64,000 nucleotides of DNA from UBA5704 sp036380715 (lineage in GTDB: Bacteria; Acidobacteriota; Thermoanaerobaculia; Multivoradales; UBA5704), in contig DASVEF010000126.1 in the NCBI GenBank assembly GCA_036380715.1, positions 1-64,000 of the forward strand, given 5' to 3'. The notes below the pieces were generated by a model, which worked only from the letters and a program-made list of their open reading frames with translations, was not told the DNA's origin and did no database searches. Each line of letters starts with the position of its first letter. Within the stretch, counting starts at the first letter, position 1. A program made the translations under genes and the position numbers. Positions 23,119 to 32,144 of the stretch are shown here, piece after piece.

Positions 23119-26100
23119 ATGAGATTGAGAACCTTGATCCTGGGTCTGGCGGTCGCCCTGTTGTGGACGCTGTCGGCATCTGCCCAGGGCAACCCCACCG
23201 GCAAGCTGTCCGGTAGGGTCATGAGCGACGGCCAGCCGCTCCCCGGCGTGCTGGTGACGGCGACCTCCCCCAACCTTCAGGGGAACCGTACGACGGTGAC
23301 CTCGGAGAACGGCGACTACCTGTTCCCGTCGCTGCCGCCGGGGGAGTACACCGTAACCTTCGAAGTGGAAGGGCTGCAGACCGTCAGCCGTGAGTTGCGG
23401 CTCGGTGCGGCGCAGGCCGTCCCCCTCGACGTCGAGATGGCCATCTCGGCGCTGGAGGAGGAGATCCTGGTGACCGGCAACCTCGAGCAGATCTCCCAGG
23501 GCACGCAGTCGGCGACCACCTACACCAAGGCCCTGGTCGACGAGCTGCCGGCGGGGCGCACGCTCAGCCAGATTGTGGCCCTGTCGCCGGGCGTCCAGCC
23601 CAACGGGCCGTCCAAGAGCGGCGATACGGGGCTCGGCAACATCACGATCTCCGGCGCCCCCACCTACGAGAACCTCTTCCTGCTCAACGGCGTGGTCCTC
23701 AACGAGAACCTCCGCGGCCAGGCGTTCGACCTGTTCATCGAGGACGCGATCCAGGAGACCACCACGGCGACGGCCGGCGTCTCGGCCGAGTACGGCCGCT
23801 TCTCGGGCGGCGTGGTCAACGTCATCACCAAGTCGGGCGGCAACGACTTCTCCGGCTCCGTGCGCGCCACCCTCAACAACCAGGACTGGCAAGAGGAGAC
23901 CCGGCTGACCACCGCCCAGACCGACAAGGTCGTGCCGACCTACGAGCTGACCCTCGGCGGCCCGATCCTGCGCGACCGCCTCTGGTTCTTCGTCGCCGGC
24001 CGCGACCGCGAGCTCGAGGAGACGAGGTTCACCTCGTCCGCGACCAACATCCCGTACACCAACCTCCGGGACCAGCAGCGCTACGAGGGCAAGCTCACCG
24101 CGACGATCACGCCGCGGCACACCCTGCTCGGCTCGTACAGCGAGATCGTCGACGCGGAAAACGGCAACTCGTTCGGCACCATCCTGGACGAGGCCAGCCT
24201 CGTGAACCGCGAGACGCCCCAGGACCTGTGGTCGATCAACTACACCGGCAATTTCGCCGAGAACCTGCTGGTGACGCTCCAGTACTCCGAGCGCCAGTTC
24301 ACCTTTATCGATTCGGGCGCCACCTCGACAGACCTCATCGGGGGCACCCTGCTGCAAGACCGGTCCCGCAGCAGCGCCCGTTACCACAGCCCGACCTTCT
24401 GCGGCGTCTGCAAGCCCGAGGAGCGCGACAACACGAACGCCCTCGCGAAGGCCTCCTACTTCCTGTCGACCGAGAGCCTGGGCTCGCACGACCTGGTGGC
24501 CGGCTACGACACCTTCGAGGACATCCGCGTCTCCGACAACCACCAGTCGGGCAGCGACTGGCGGATCATCGGCACCGGCGCCACCATCTCGGGCACCACC
24601 ATCACCCCCATCTTCCTCAACGACGGCTCGACGACCGTCCAGTTCGATCCGATCCTCCAGGCGAGCCAGGGGACCAGCTTCAAGACCAACTCGCTCTTCA
24701 TCAACGACACCTGGCGCTTCAGCGAGCGGCTGAGCCTGGGGCTCGGCCTGCGCTACGACGAGAACGACGGCCAGAACGCCGCCGGCCAGAAGGTCGCCGA
24801 CGACTCCGCGATCAGCCCTCGCCTGGCGGCGACGTACGACACGCGGGGCAACGGCAACCTGGTCCTCCACGGGAGCTACGGCCAGTACGTGACGGCGCTG
24901 GCCAACAACATCGGTGACAGCACCTCCCCGGGCGGCGTGCCCTCCTCATTCGCGTGGGTCTACCGCGGACCGAACATCACCGGCGTCAGCCAGGACGAGG
25001 CCATCCGCCAGCTCTTCGACTGGTTCGCCGGCGCCAACGGCGGCCTGCCCACGGTGGATAACCCGCTCGGCGGCGGGCTCGTGCCGCTGGCCGGCGCCGC
25101 CATTCGCGGCCTCAACACCCGGATCGAGGGCTCCCTCGACTCGCCCAACGTCACCGAGTACACCGTCGGCGCCACCGTGCGGCTCGGCAACCGCGGCCTC
25201 GTCCGCGCCGACGCCGTCTATCGCGAGTGGGGCAACTTCTACCACCAGAGCACCGACACGTCGACCGGCAGGGTCTCGGGACAGGTCGGCACCGTCACGC
25301 AGAGCTTCGATCTCACGCTGGTCTCGAACAACGACGACTTCTACGAGCGGACCTACGAAGGCCTCCACACCCAGTTCCGCTTCCGCGCCAGCGACAAGCT
25401 CGACCTGGGCGGCAACTGGACCCTGTCGAAGACCGAGGGCAACTACAACGCCGAGAACCAGGGCAGCGGCCCGCTGGCCGGCGGCCTGGGAAACTATCCG
25501 GAGTACTATGACGTGCGCTGGAGCTCCCCGGTGGGGCCCCTCACGATCGACCAGCGGCACCGGGTGAATCTCTACGGCGTGTACAAGATCTTCGGCAACG
25601 ATCGCCACAGCCTGAGCGCCAGCGTGCTCCAGGGCTACTTCTCCGGCCGTCCCTATGAAGCGGTCGGGACCATCCGCACACAGCCCTTCGTCACCAACCC
25701 CGGCTATCTTTCGCCGCCCACCCGCGTCGGCTACTTCTTCAGCGCGCGCGGCGCGTTCGAGACCCCCGACGTGTTCCGCACGGACGTTTCTTTCAACTAC
25801 GACTTCAGCATCGGCGGGGTCGACATCTTCGTGAAGCCGGAAGTCATCAACGTGTTCGACTCGGAAAAGATCGACACCACGGACGTCCGGTACTTCGACA
25901 CCACCGTCCTGACCGCCGACAACGCCGCCGACTGCGACACCGGCCCGGGAGTGAGGCCCTGCGTGCCTTTCAACCCGTTCACCGAGACCCCCGTGGAGGG
26001 CGTCCATTGGGTGAAGGGGGCGAACTTCGGCCAGGCCATCAACCCCCTCGGCTTCCAGCAGCCCCGGACCTACCGGTTCGGCGTCGGTCTGCGGTTCTAG
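23119..26100 (+). CDS. TonB-dependent receptor, Oar-like
   Basis: 993 residues from ATG 23119, with AAAGGAG and GGAG upstream. A signal peptide (LILGLAVALLWTLSASAQ) is followed by a carboxypeptidase-regulatory-like domain (about 28-115, PLPGVLVTATSPNLQGNRTT). The plug (about 130-260) contains GNITISGAPTYENLFLLNGV and SAEYGRFSGGVVNVITKSGG. A 22-strand-type barrel follows and ends GVGLRF with the terminal Phe used for BAM insertion. This is the large Oar/SusC-related receptor class common in Acidobacteriota. Substrate is unknown. A second receptor of the class is at 59.9-63 kb. Confidence 0.9.
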   Translation: MRLRTLILGLAVALLWTLSASAQGNPTGKLSGRVMSDGQPLPGVLVTATSPNLQGNRTTVTSENGDYLFPSLPPGEYTVTFEVEGLQTVSRELRLGAAQAVPLDVEMAISALEEEILVTGNLEQISQGTQSATTYTKALVDELPAGRTLSQIVALSPGVQPNGPSKSGDTGLGNITISGAPTYENLFLLNGVVLNENLRGQAFDLFIEDAIQETTTATAGVSAEYGRFSGGVVNVITKSGGNDFSGSVRATLNNQDWQEETRLTTAQTDKVVPTYELTLGGPILRDRLWFFVAGRDRELEETRFTSSATNIPYTNLRDQQRYEGKLTATITPRHTLLGSYSEIVDAENGNSFGTILDEASLVNRETPQDLWSINYTGNFAENLLVTLQYSERQFTFIDSGATSTDLIGGTLLQDRSRSSARYHSPTFCGVCKPEERDNTNALAKASYFLSTESLGSHDLVAGYDTFEDIRVSDNHQSGSDWRIIGTGATISGTTITPIFLNDGSTTVQFDPILQASQGTSFKTNSLFINDTWRFSERLSLGLGLRYDENDGQNAAGQKVADDSAISPRLAATYDTRGNGNLVLHGSYGQYVTALANNIGDSTSPGGVPSSFAWVYRGPNITGVSQDEAIRQLFDWFAGANGGLPTVDNPLGGGLVPLAGAAIRGLNTRIEGSLDSPNVTEYTVGATVRLGNRGLVRADAVYREWGNFYHQSTDTSTGRVSGQVGTVTQSFDLTLVSNNDDFYERTYEGLHTQFRFRASDKLDLGGNWTLSKTEGNYNAENQGSGPLAGGLGNYPEYYDVRWSSPVGPLTIDQRHRVNLYGVYKIFGNDRHSLSASVLQGYFSGRPYEAVGTIRTQPFVTNPGYLSPPTRVGYFFSARGAFETPDVFRTDVSFNYDFSIGGVDIFVKPEVINVFDSEKIDTTDVRYFDTTVLTADNAADCDTGPGVRPCVPFNPFTETPVEGVHWVKGANFGQAINPLGFQQPRTYRFGVGLRF

Positions 26101-26114
26101 CCGATTGAAAACCC

Positions 26115-26139
26115 GTAGGGCGCCCTGTGGGCGCCCTAC
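26115..26139. repeat. Palindrome GTAGGGCGCCC-TGT-GGGCGCCCTAC
   Basis: A perfect 11-base stem with a 3-base loop, 15 bases after the TonB receptor stop and just before a second hairpin. It has no T-run of its own. GC-rich palindromes of this style also occur at 12883 and 46246. Confidence 0.75.
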
Positions 26140-26144
26140 CCACC

Positions 26145-26176
26145 GGGGCGGCCATCGAGGCCGCCCCTAGTTTTTT
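26145..26176 (+). terminator. Rho-independent terminator after the TonB receptor gene
   Basis: A 9-base stem (GGGGCGGCC / GGCCGCCCC) with loop ATCGA is followed by TAG and six T. It ends the plus-strand receptor transcript. The A-rich complement encodes the last Lys-Asn and stop of the convergent SRPBCC gene. Confidence 0.8.
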
Positions 26177-26610
26177 CCCACTGTTACCTCGGCCAGCCGC
26201 GCCAGCGCGGTGCGCCAGCGGACACGGTAGCCCTCCCAGACGGTGAGTCCGATGGAGAGGGGGAGGCGCTGGAAGCCGTCCTGGAGGACGTCGATCTGGC
26301 TCCCCTCCGGGGTGCGGTGGATCCGCAAGGTGAGACGGGTGGCGGCGGGCCAGCCGGCGTCCAGGCGCTCGAAGGAGAGCACCCAGAGCTTCGGCGGCGC
26401 GATCTCGATCGTCCTCCCCCGCTCTCTCCCTCCGTCCTCCCCGCGAAGGAGGAACCCTCCCTCGTCCACCTCCGCCTCGCGCGCCAGCCAGAGCGCCAGC
26501 TTGCCGGGCTCGGCCAGCCAGCGCCAGGCCTCCTCCGCGGAGAGCGCCAGGTCCTGGCGCCGCCGGAGCTGCACTCCGGGGATGTCTCCCTGACGGATCG
26601 CTTCGCTCAT
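26167..26610 (-). CDS. SRPBCC (AHSA1-like) domain protein
   Basis: 147 residues. Early RRQDLALSAEEAWRWLAEPG and LALWLAREAEVDEGG, later DGFQRLPLSIGLTVWEGY, fit the START-like AHSA1/activator domain. That domain forms a hydrophobic ligand cavity. The ligand is unknown. It starts ATG 26610, two bases after the stop of the epimerase gene, so the two are one operon. Its 3' end overlaps the receptor terminator. Confidence 0.75.
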   Translation of the reverse strand: MSEAIRQGDIPGVQLRRRQDLALSAEEAWRWLAEPGKLALWLAREAEVDEGGFLLRGEDGGRERGRTIEIAPPKLWVLSFERLDAGWPAATRLTLRIHRTPEGSQIDVLQDGFQRLPLSIGLTVWEGYRVRWRTALARLAEVTVGKN

Positions 26611-26612
26611 CG

Positions 26613-27521
26613 TCAATCCAACAGATTGCGCAGCGCCGCCTCGGGGTCCGGATAGCGGAAGACGTAGCCGAGCTCCAGCAGCCGGGCGGGCACGGCCCTC
26701 TGTCCCTGGAGCAGCATGTCGGCCTTCTCGCCGAGCGCGAGGCGCAGCGCGAATCCGGGCGCCGGCAGGAAGCTCGGCCGGCGCAGGACCCTGCCGAGCA
26801 GGCGGGTGAGCTCGAGGTTGGTCACCGGGTTGGGCGCGGCGAGGTTGAAGGGACCCCGGGCGTCCTCGCGCTCCAGGAGGAAGCGGATCGCTCCGACCTC
26901 GTCGGCGAGGTGGATCCAGGGGAACCACTGCCGGCCGTCGCCGATAGGGCCGCCCGCCATCAACCGGAAGGGGAGAGTGATCGGCGGCAGGGCGCCGCCC
27001 TGGCGGGCGAGCACGACGCCGGTGCGCAGCAGCGCGCGCCGCACGCCGAGCGCCTCGACCTCGGCCGTGGAGGCCTCCCATTCCTTGCAGACGTCGGCCA
27101 GGAAGCCCGTGCCGGGCGAGGAGTCCTCGCCCAGGAGCTCGTCCCCCCGGTCCCCATACCAGCCGACCGCCGATCCCTGGAGCAGCACCTTCGGTTTATC
27201 CGATACTTCGCGGATCGCCTGGGCCACCGCCCTGCCCGACTCGACCCGGCTGTCCCGGATGCGGCGCTTCTTGTCCGCGGACCAGCGCCCCGTGGCGATG
27301 CTCTCGCCCGCCAGGTGGACGATCGCCGTATCGCCGCCCAGCAGCTTCCGCCAGCCTTCGGACGTCCTGCCGTCCCACTGGACCGCCTGCACTCCGGGAG
27401 GCAGCGGGCTCGTCTTGCCGAGGTTGCGAGTGAGGACGACGACGTCATGCCCCGCCACGCCCAGCTCCCGCGCGAGCTCGCCGCCGATCAGCCCCGTTCC
27501 ACCGGTGATCACAACGCGCAT
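26613..27521 (-). CDS. TIGR01777-family NAD(P)-dependent epimerase (SDR39U1/YfcH-like)
   Basis: 302 residues from ATG 27521, with GGAAGGAG six bases upstream. The Rossmann start is MRVVITGGTGLIGGELAREL. Further family motifs are VHLAGESIATGRWS, SAVGWYGDRGDE and FNLAAPNPVTN. The C-terminal DUF1731 part ends RAVPARLLELGYVFRYPDPE. This extended-SDR family is common in bacteria and eukaryotes, and its substrate is not established. It is followed by the SRPBCC gene, an arrangement that suggests a shared small hydrophobic substrate (inference). Confidence 0.88.
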   Translation of the reverse strand: MRVVITGGTGLIGGELARELGVAGHDVVVLTRNLGKTSPLPPGVQAVQWDGRTSEGWRKLLGGDTAIVHLAGESIATGRWSADKKRRIRDSRVESGRAVAQAIREVSDKPKVLLQGSAVGWYGDRGDELLGEDSSPGTGFLADVCKEWEASTAEVEALGVRRALLRTGVVLARQGGALPPITLPFRLMAGGPIGDGRQWFPWIHLADEVGAIRFLLEREDARGPFNLAAPNPVTNLELTRLLGRVLRRPSFLPAPGFALRLALGEKADMLLQGQRAVPARLLELGYVFRYPDPEAALRNLLD

Positions 27522-27595
27522 AGAAGTCTCCTTCCGCGCGGCTCGATGCCCGCTCCGAAGCTCGACGCCGGCAAGGGGATGGTAGCACCGCCGGT

Positions 27596-27754
27596 GGCCC
27601 CTCACCCCCTAACCCCCTCTCCCACACGCACTCACACCCGCCCGGGAGAGGGGGAACGAGAGGTAAAATGCAGGAGGCAAACATCCCCTGCAGTCTCCCC
27701 CTCTCCCGGGGGAAGGGAGTGCGGATGGGAGAGGGGGTCGGGGGGTGAGGGGCC
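27596..27754. repeat. Long palindromic element of the CTCACCCCC family
   Basis: The outer arms GGCCCCTCACCCCC (27596 on) and GGGGGGTGAGGGGCC (ending 27754) enclose inner arms CCCTCTCCC / GGGAGAGGG and a central CCCGGGAGAGGGGG / CCCCCTCTCCCGGG pair. The element is about 160 bp, fills the gap between the ABC gene stop and the epimerase start, and looks like a REP doublet or small MITE. No terminal target duplication was seen. Confidence 0.75.
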
Positions 27755-29512
27755 CTACACCGCCGCCAGCTCCTCCTCCAGCAACTGCCTCTGGTGGAGG
27801 TCGGCGTAGAGGCCGCCGGAGGCGAGGAGTTGCTCGTGCGTGCCGCGCTCGGCGATGCGCCCCTGTTCCAGGACCAGGATCAGATCGGCGTCCTTGACGG
27901 TCGAGATCCGATGGGAGACCAGGAAGACCGTGCGGCCGTGGAAGACGGTGCGCAGGTTCTCCAGGATCTGCTCTTCCGTCTGGGTGTCCACCGCCGACAG
28001 GCAGTCGTCGAGCAGCAGGATGCGCGGCTCGCGCAGCAGCGCCCGGGCGAGCGCGACCCGCTGCTTCTGGCCGCCGGAGAGGGTGATCCCCCGCTCTCCC
28101 ACGATCGTGCTCAGCCCCTGGGGGAAGAGGGCCAGGTCCGGCTCCAGGCCGGCCAGCCGCGCCGCCTCGGTCACCTGCTCCAGGGTCGCCTCCGGACGCC
28201 CGAGGGCGATGTTGTCGCGGATCGAGGCCGAGAAGAGGAAGGTCTCCTGGGGCACCATGCCGATCGCGGAGCGCAGCCGCGCGAGAGGGAGCCGCCGGAC
28301 GTCGAGGCCGTCGATCCACAAGGTGTGCTCCGGCGGATCGAGCAGGCGCGGGATCAGGGCGAGCAGCGTGCTCTTGCCGGCGCCGGTCTTCCCCACGACC
28401 GCCACGGTCTGCCCCGCCTGCACCTGGACGTCGATGCCCGCGAGCACCGGCTCGGCGTCCGCGCGGTAGGAGAAGGTCAGGCCTTGGAAACGGACCGCGC
28501 CGCGGACCTCTCCGGGGTCGACCAGCGGCTCCTCGTCGCGGATCGCCGGCACCGCGTCCAGAATCTCGCGGATGCGGGCGAGCGAAGCCAGGCCGCGCTG
28601 CACCAGGTTCATCACCCAGCCGATGGCGATCATCGGCCAGATCAGCTCGCCCAGGAACGAATTGAAGGTCACGAACTGGCCGATGGTGATGTCGTCGCGC
28701 AGGACCAGCAGGCCGCCGTACCAGAGCACCGTGACGAACCCGAGCCCGATCAGCCCCTGGAGCAGGGGGTGGAAGGCCACAGTCCAGCGGATGAGCCTCC
28801 GGTTCTGCTCCAGGTAGGCGTCGTTGAGCCGGCCGAACGCCTCCCGCTCCCGCGCCTCCTGGGCGTAGGCGCGCACCACCCGGACGCCCGAAAGGCTCTC
28901 CTGCACCCGCGCCGAGATGTCGGCGAAGCGGCTCTGCGCCTCCGCGAACAGAGCGTGGATCCGCTGCCCGAACACGTTGGTCACCACCGCCACCACCGGC
29001 ATGGTCACCAGCGCCAGCAGCGTCAGCCGGAGGTCGATGCGCACCATGAAGAACAGGGCGCCCACGGCGGTGAACAGCGTGTTGGCGCTGTACATGATCG
29101 CCGGGCCGCAGAGCGTTCGCACCGCCTCGACGTCGCTGGTGGCGCGGGCCATCAGGTCGCCCGTGGGGTGGTCGTGGAAGAAGCCGGGCGGCTGCGCCTC
29201 CAGGCTGGAGAAGTAGAGGTTGCGCAGGTCGAATTCGATGTCCCGGCTCATGCCGACCAGGATCATCCGCTGCAGGTAGCTGAACACCCCCTGGACCAGG
29301 GTGACGGCGATCAGGAGGCCGGCGTAGCCCAGCAGGGTCTCCCAGGTCACCCGCACGCGCAGCTCGTCCACCGCGCTGCCGATCAGGAGAGGGCCGGCCA
29401 TCCCCACCGCCACGGAGGCGAGGATCGCCAGCAGCCCGCGGACCAGCTTGCGGCGATGGTTGCGCAGGTACGGCCAGAGGTAGGCGAGGCGGTTCTTCTT
29501 CGGTTCCGGCAA
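27755..29512 (-). CDS. ABC exporter half-transporter (membrane + ATPase)
   Basis: 585 residues. Six transmembrane helices (about 20-310) are followed by the nucleotide-binding domain. Its motifs are Walker A VVGKTGAGKST, signature ITLSGGQKQRVALARALL, Walker B ILLLDDCLSAVDT and the switch His in VFLVSHRIST. The residue after the Walker B Asp is Asp instead of catalytic Glu, as in the degenerate site of heterodimeric exporters (TM287, YheI/BmrC). Those need a partner with a normal site, but no second half is adjacent. The substrate could be lipid, drug or peptide. The gene stop touches the REP-like element. Confidence 0.85.
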   Translation of the reverse strand: MPEPKKNRLAYLWPYLRNHRRKLVRGLLAILASVAVGMAGPLLIGSAVDELRVRVTWETLLGYAGLLIAVTLVQGVFSYLQRMILVGMSRDIEFDLRNLYFSSLEAQPPGFFHDHPTGDLMARATSDVEAVRTLCGPAIMYSANTLFTAVGALFFMVRIDLRLTLLALVTMPVVAVVTNVFGQRIHALFAEAQSRFADISARVQESLSGVRVVRAYAQEAREREAFGRLNDAYLEQNRRLIRWTVAFHPLLQGLIGLGFVTVLWYGGLLVLRDDITIGQFVTFNSFLGELIWPMIAIGWVMNLVQRGLASLARIREILDAVPAIRDEEPLVDPGEVRGAVRFQGLTFSYRADAEPVLAGIDVQVQAGQTVAVVGKTGAGKSTLLALIPRLLDPPEHTLWIDGLDVRRLPLARLRSAIGMVPQETFLFSASIRDNIALGRPEATLEQVTEAARLAGLEPDLALFPQGLSTIVGERGITLSGGQKQRVALARALLREPRILLLDDCLSAVDTQTEEQILENLRTVFHGRTVFLVSHRISTVKDADLILVLEQGRIAERGTHEQLLASGGLYADLHQRQLLEEELAAV

Positions 29513-29547
29513 GTGATCGGCTCTCCGGAAGGAAGGATATCAGTGAG

Positions 29548-29600
29548 GCCCCCTCCCCCGCCCCTCTCCCGCTCTGCGGGGGAGGGGCGGGGGAGGGGGC
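29548..29600. repeat. Perfect long hairpin of the CCCCTCTCCCGC family
   Basis: Arms of about 25 bases, from GCCCCCTCCCCCGCCCCTCT onward and its complement, around a TCT loop. The element lies between the small membrane protein stop (29600) and the ABC gene start, and is part of the dispersed palindrome family. It may also stop transcription from the upstream trmB region. Confidence 0.75.
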
Positions 29601-29821
29601 TACCGCCGGGTCAACCCCATCAGCCAGTGGGCCAGGGAGGCGCAGCCGGCGATCAGGAGGATGATCCCGGTGACCACCAGGACGCGGGTCCCTTCGACGC
29701 CGGTCACCCAGACGAGATAGGCGGGGCCGGACAGGATGCCGAAGAGCAGCCCGAGGCGGGCGCCCCAGCTCAGGCGGGGCGGCGGAGCGTCCGGGCTCTT
29801 CTCCACCGGCGGCTCACTCAT
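29600..29821 (-). CDS. Small two-span membrane protein
   Basis: 73 residues from ATG 29821, with GGAGGAG upstream. A Pro-rich N-terminus is followed by two hydrophobic helices (LGLLFGILSGPAYLVWVTGV and RVLVVTGIILLIAGCASLAH). It overlaps the end of trmB by 8 bases, so it belongs to the manC-trmB transcript. No family is recognised; the hairpin element begins at its stop. Confidence 0.6.
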   Translation of the reverse strand: MSEPPVEKSPDAPPPRLSWGARLGLLFGILSGPAYLVWVTGVEGTRVLVVTGIILLIAGCASLAHWLMGLTRR

Positions 29822-30509
29822 GGCTCTCCTCCTCGTGCCCGATCGCGGCCAGGATGCCCCGGGCTCCCTGCGGATGGAGGACGGCGGGGCCTTCGAGCGT
29901 CCCTTCCAGGCGGAGGATGGGGCGTCCCTCCACCAGGTACTTCGCCTCGTAGTTGGTGCGCGGACCCTCATCCCAGGGGCGGTCGCGCCGGGCGATCCGC
30001 AGGCCTGGGTAGGACTCCAGGATCTCCAGCACCCGCTCGCCGTACTCCAGGAAATCGGTGGCGAAGGAGAGCCGGCCGCCGGGGCGCAGCAGGCCGAGCA
30101 CCAGGTCGGCCGTCTCGGGATCGAAGAGCCGGCGCTTGTGATGGCGGCTCTTGGGCCAGGGGTCCGGAAAGTAGACGTGCAGGGCCGCGGCGAAACCGGC
30201 GGGCAGGACCGCCGAGGCCAGGAACAGCGCCTCGCCGCGCAGGGCGATCCAGTTGGCCAGCCCCCGGCGCCGCGCCCGGTCGACCATTCTCTGGAAGTAC
30301 TCCGAGGCGAGCTCGACGCCCAGGAAGCGGCGGCCCGGGGCCTCCTGGCAGCGGCGGAGGAGATAGCGCCCCTTGCCGAAGCCGATCTCCACCTCCCAGT
30401 CGCCCGTCCCGCTCACCGGCGGGACCAGGATGTCGAGGGGGATCGGGGCGGCCACCTGCGCGAGTCCGGTGTCGCCGGCCAGAGTGGCGATCCGGATGGG
30501 CTGGATCAA
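29814..30509 (-). CDS. trmB: tRNA (guanine-N7-)-methyltransferase TrmB
   Basis: 231 residues. The SAM-binding motif is WEVEIGFGKGRYLL, the acidic loop is FLGVELASEYFQR, and the family signature is YFPDPWPKSRHHKRRLF. The late motif TNYEAKYLVEGRPI is also typical. It makes m7G46 in tRNA. It starts with TTG at 30509, overlapping the manC stop as TTGA. The open frame continues upstream through manC in another frame, but that part is a shadow. Confidence 0.92.
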   Translation of the reverse strand: MIQPIRIATLAGDTGLAQVAAPIPLDILVPPVSGTGDWEVEIGFGKGRYLLRRCQEAPGRRFLGVELASEYFQRMVDRARRRGLANWIALRGEALFLASAVLPAGFAAALHVYFPDPWPKSRHHKRRLFDPETADLVLGLLRPGGRLSFATDFLEYGERVLEILESYPGLRIARRDRPWDEGPRTNYEAKYLVEGRPILRLEGTLEGPAVLHPQGARGILAAIGHEEESHE

Positions 30510-31549
30510 AGCAGGTCCCCGCGGCCCCGGGCGGCGAGCTCGGCCACGATCTTGCGCACCTCCTGGGAGCGCTCCTTGGGCATCACCAGGACGGCGTCTC
30601 CCGTGCGCACCACCACCAGGTTGTCGACCCCGAGCACCGCGATCAACCCCTGGTCGGAGAAGAGGAGGTTCCCTTGGGACTCGACCGCCAGGGTGTCGCC
30701 GCGGCCGGTGTTCCACTGTCCGTCGCGGGGGAGGACCTCGTCCAGCGCCGCCCATGAGCCGAGGTCGCTCCAGTCGCAGTCGAGCGGCAGGGTCGCGATC
30801 CCCTCCAGCTTCTCCATGACCGCGTAGTCGATGGAGTCGGCCGGCAGGCGGGGGTAGATCTCGTCCACCCGCTCCGGGTGGGCCGCGATCTCTTCGAGGC
30901 CGCGGGCGAGCTCGGGCTGGAGCCGGCCCAGGGTCTCCAGCAGAGCCGTCCCCCGGAAGAGGAAGATGCCGGCGTTCCAGAGGTAATCGCCGGAGCGCAC
31001 GAAGCTCTCGGCGTTCTCCAGGCTGGGCTTCTCGACGAAGCGGCGGACCCGGCGCAGGCCGTCCTCTCCGGCCCCGGGCTCCAGCTCCAGGTAGCCGTAG
31101 CCGGTCTCGGCCCAGCGGGGGGTCACTCCCAGGGTCATGATCCGGTCCTCCCGCTCGACCGCCCGCGCCGCCCGCGCCAGGGTGTCGCGGAACGCCTCCG
31201 GATCGCCCATCCGGTGGTCGGACGGCAGGACCACCACGACGCCGCGCCGCGCCTCCTCCGGCATGGAGCGAACGGACCAGCCGATCGCCGGGGCGGTGTT
31301 GCGCCCCTCGGGCTCCAGGAGGATCTGCTCCGGCGGCACTTCGGGCAGCTCGCGGCGGACCTGCCCGGCCAGCGCGCGGGTGGTGCAGATCCAGACCGAC
31401 TCCGGAGGGATCAGCGGACGCAGCCGCTCCACGGTCTCCAGCAACAGGGTGCGCTCCCCCTCGAGGGCGAGAAGCTGCTTGGGGCGTTGTTTGCGCGACA
31501 GGGGCCAGAAACGGGTGCCGCTGCCGCCGGCGAGGATCAGTGCGCGCAT
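30506..31549 (-). CDS. manC: Mannose-1-phosphate guanylyltransferase
   Basis: 347 residues from ATG 31549. It makes GDP-mannose from mannose-1-P and GTP for polysaccharide and glycoprotein synthesis. Motifs are the signature LILAGGSGTRFWPLSR, then RPKQLLAL, EPEGRNTAPAIGW, VVVLPSDHRM, VRRFVEKPSLENA and SGDYLWNAGIFLF. Only the nucleotidyltransferase half is present; the isomerase cupin of bifunctional ManC/AlgA is absent. A TATACT box lies close upstream of the start, so the leader may be very short. The operon is manC-trmB-small membrane protein. Confidence 0.93.
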   Translation of the reverse strand: MRALILAGGSGTRFWPLSRKQRPKQLLALEGERTLLLETVERLRPLIPPESVWICTTRALAGQVRRELPEVPPEQILLEPEGRNTAPAIGWSVRSMPEEARRGVVVVLPSDHRMGDPEAFRDTLARAARAVEREDRIMTLGVTPRWAETGYGYLELEPGAGEDGLRRVRRFVEKPSLENAESFVRSGDYLWNAGIFLFRGTALLETLGRLQPELARGLEEIAAHPERVDEIYPRLPADSIDYAVMEKLEGIATLPLDCDWSDLGSWAALDEVLPRDGQWNTGRGDTLAVESQGNLLFSDQGLIAVLGVDNLVVVRTGDAVLVMPKERSQEVRKIVAELAARGRGDLL

Positions 31550-31671
31550 AGGGCGGGAAGTATACAAAAGACCCCTTTTCATCCTTCCGTCGCACTATGC
31601 AGAGCATGAAGGTCTTCCGGCGGTCCGCCGGTTCTTTTGGCTGCATCCATTTTCACTCAGGGAGGTTTCGC

Positions 31672-31986
31672 ATGCTCGACAGACGCCGTTGCACAGCCGT
31701 CCTCGCCCTTTCGCTGGTCCTTCTTCCGGGCTTCGCCGCGGCGGGTCCGCGAATCCCGGGAACCGTCCCGGCAGACGGATTCCTCTCCTCCTGGCTCAGT
31801 CGGCTCGCCGGCGGCTGGCGGGCGCTTACCGGCTCCGGCGAGACCACCCTCGGCGCTCTCTGGGCGCCCTCCGGCGTCGGCATCGATCCGAATGGCCGCG
31901 ACGGCGGCACGCAGGGAGGGACCACGGACACGAGCCCCGCGCCAACCGCGCAGGATGGGAGCACTTCCACTGCTCAGGAAAAGTAA
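31672..31986 (+). CDS. Small secreted protein with IDPNG motif, paralogue of the 5-kb gene
   Basis: 104 residues from ATG 31672, with GGGAGG six bases upstream. A signal peptide (CTAVLALSLVLLPGFAAA) is followed by an amphipathic helix FLSSWLSRLAGGWRALTG. Then comes a single GVGIDPNGRDGG motif and a Gly/Thr/Ser-rich low-complexity tail. Layout and motif match the 112-aa protein at 4997 (FLSTLWQALSSLW, then LDPDG), but here there is one motif and no paired Cys. The following gene on the same strand is a TPR protein of the same family as the XRE-TPR at 5-7 kb. Function unknown. Confidence 0.65.
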   Translation: MLDRRRCTAVLALSLVLLPGFAAAGPRIPGTVPADGFLSSWLSRLAGGWRALTGSGETTLGALWAPSGVGIDPNGRDGGTQGGTTDTSPAPTAQDGSTSTAQEK

Positions 31987-32144
31987 CTCTCAAGTCTTCC
32001 GTAATCGGTTCCGGATCCAATTTCCCGGATCGGCTCTTTTGTCCCTGAAAAGGGTTCCTGCGGCAACTATTAGGTACAGAAATGGGCCTCCTCCCGGCAG
32101 GGAGGGGGGTCTGGAGCCACAACGCCGGCAGCTTTGGAAGCATC

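Noticed and set aside
29814..31646. A 610-residue fusion of ManC-region sequence with TrmB
   Set aside because: The first two thirds are the wrong frame of manC; TrmB starts at TTG 30509.
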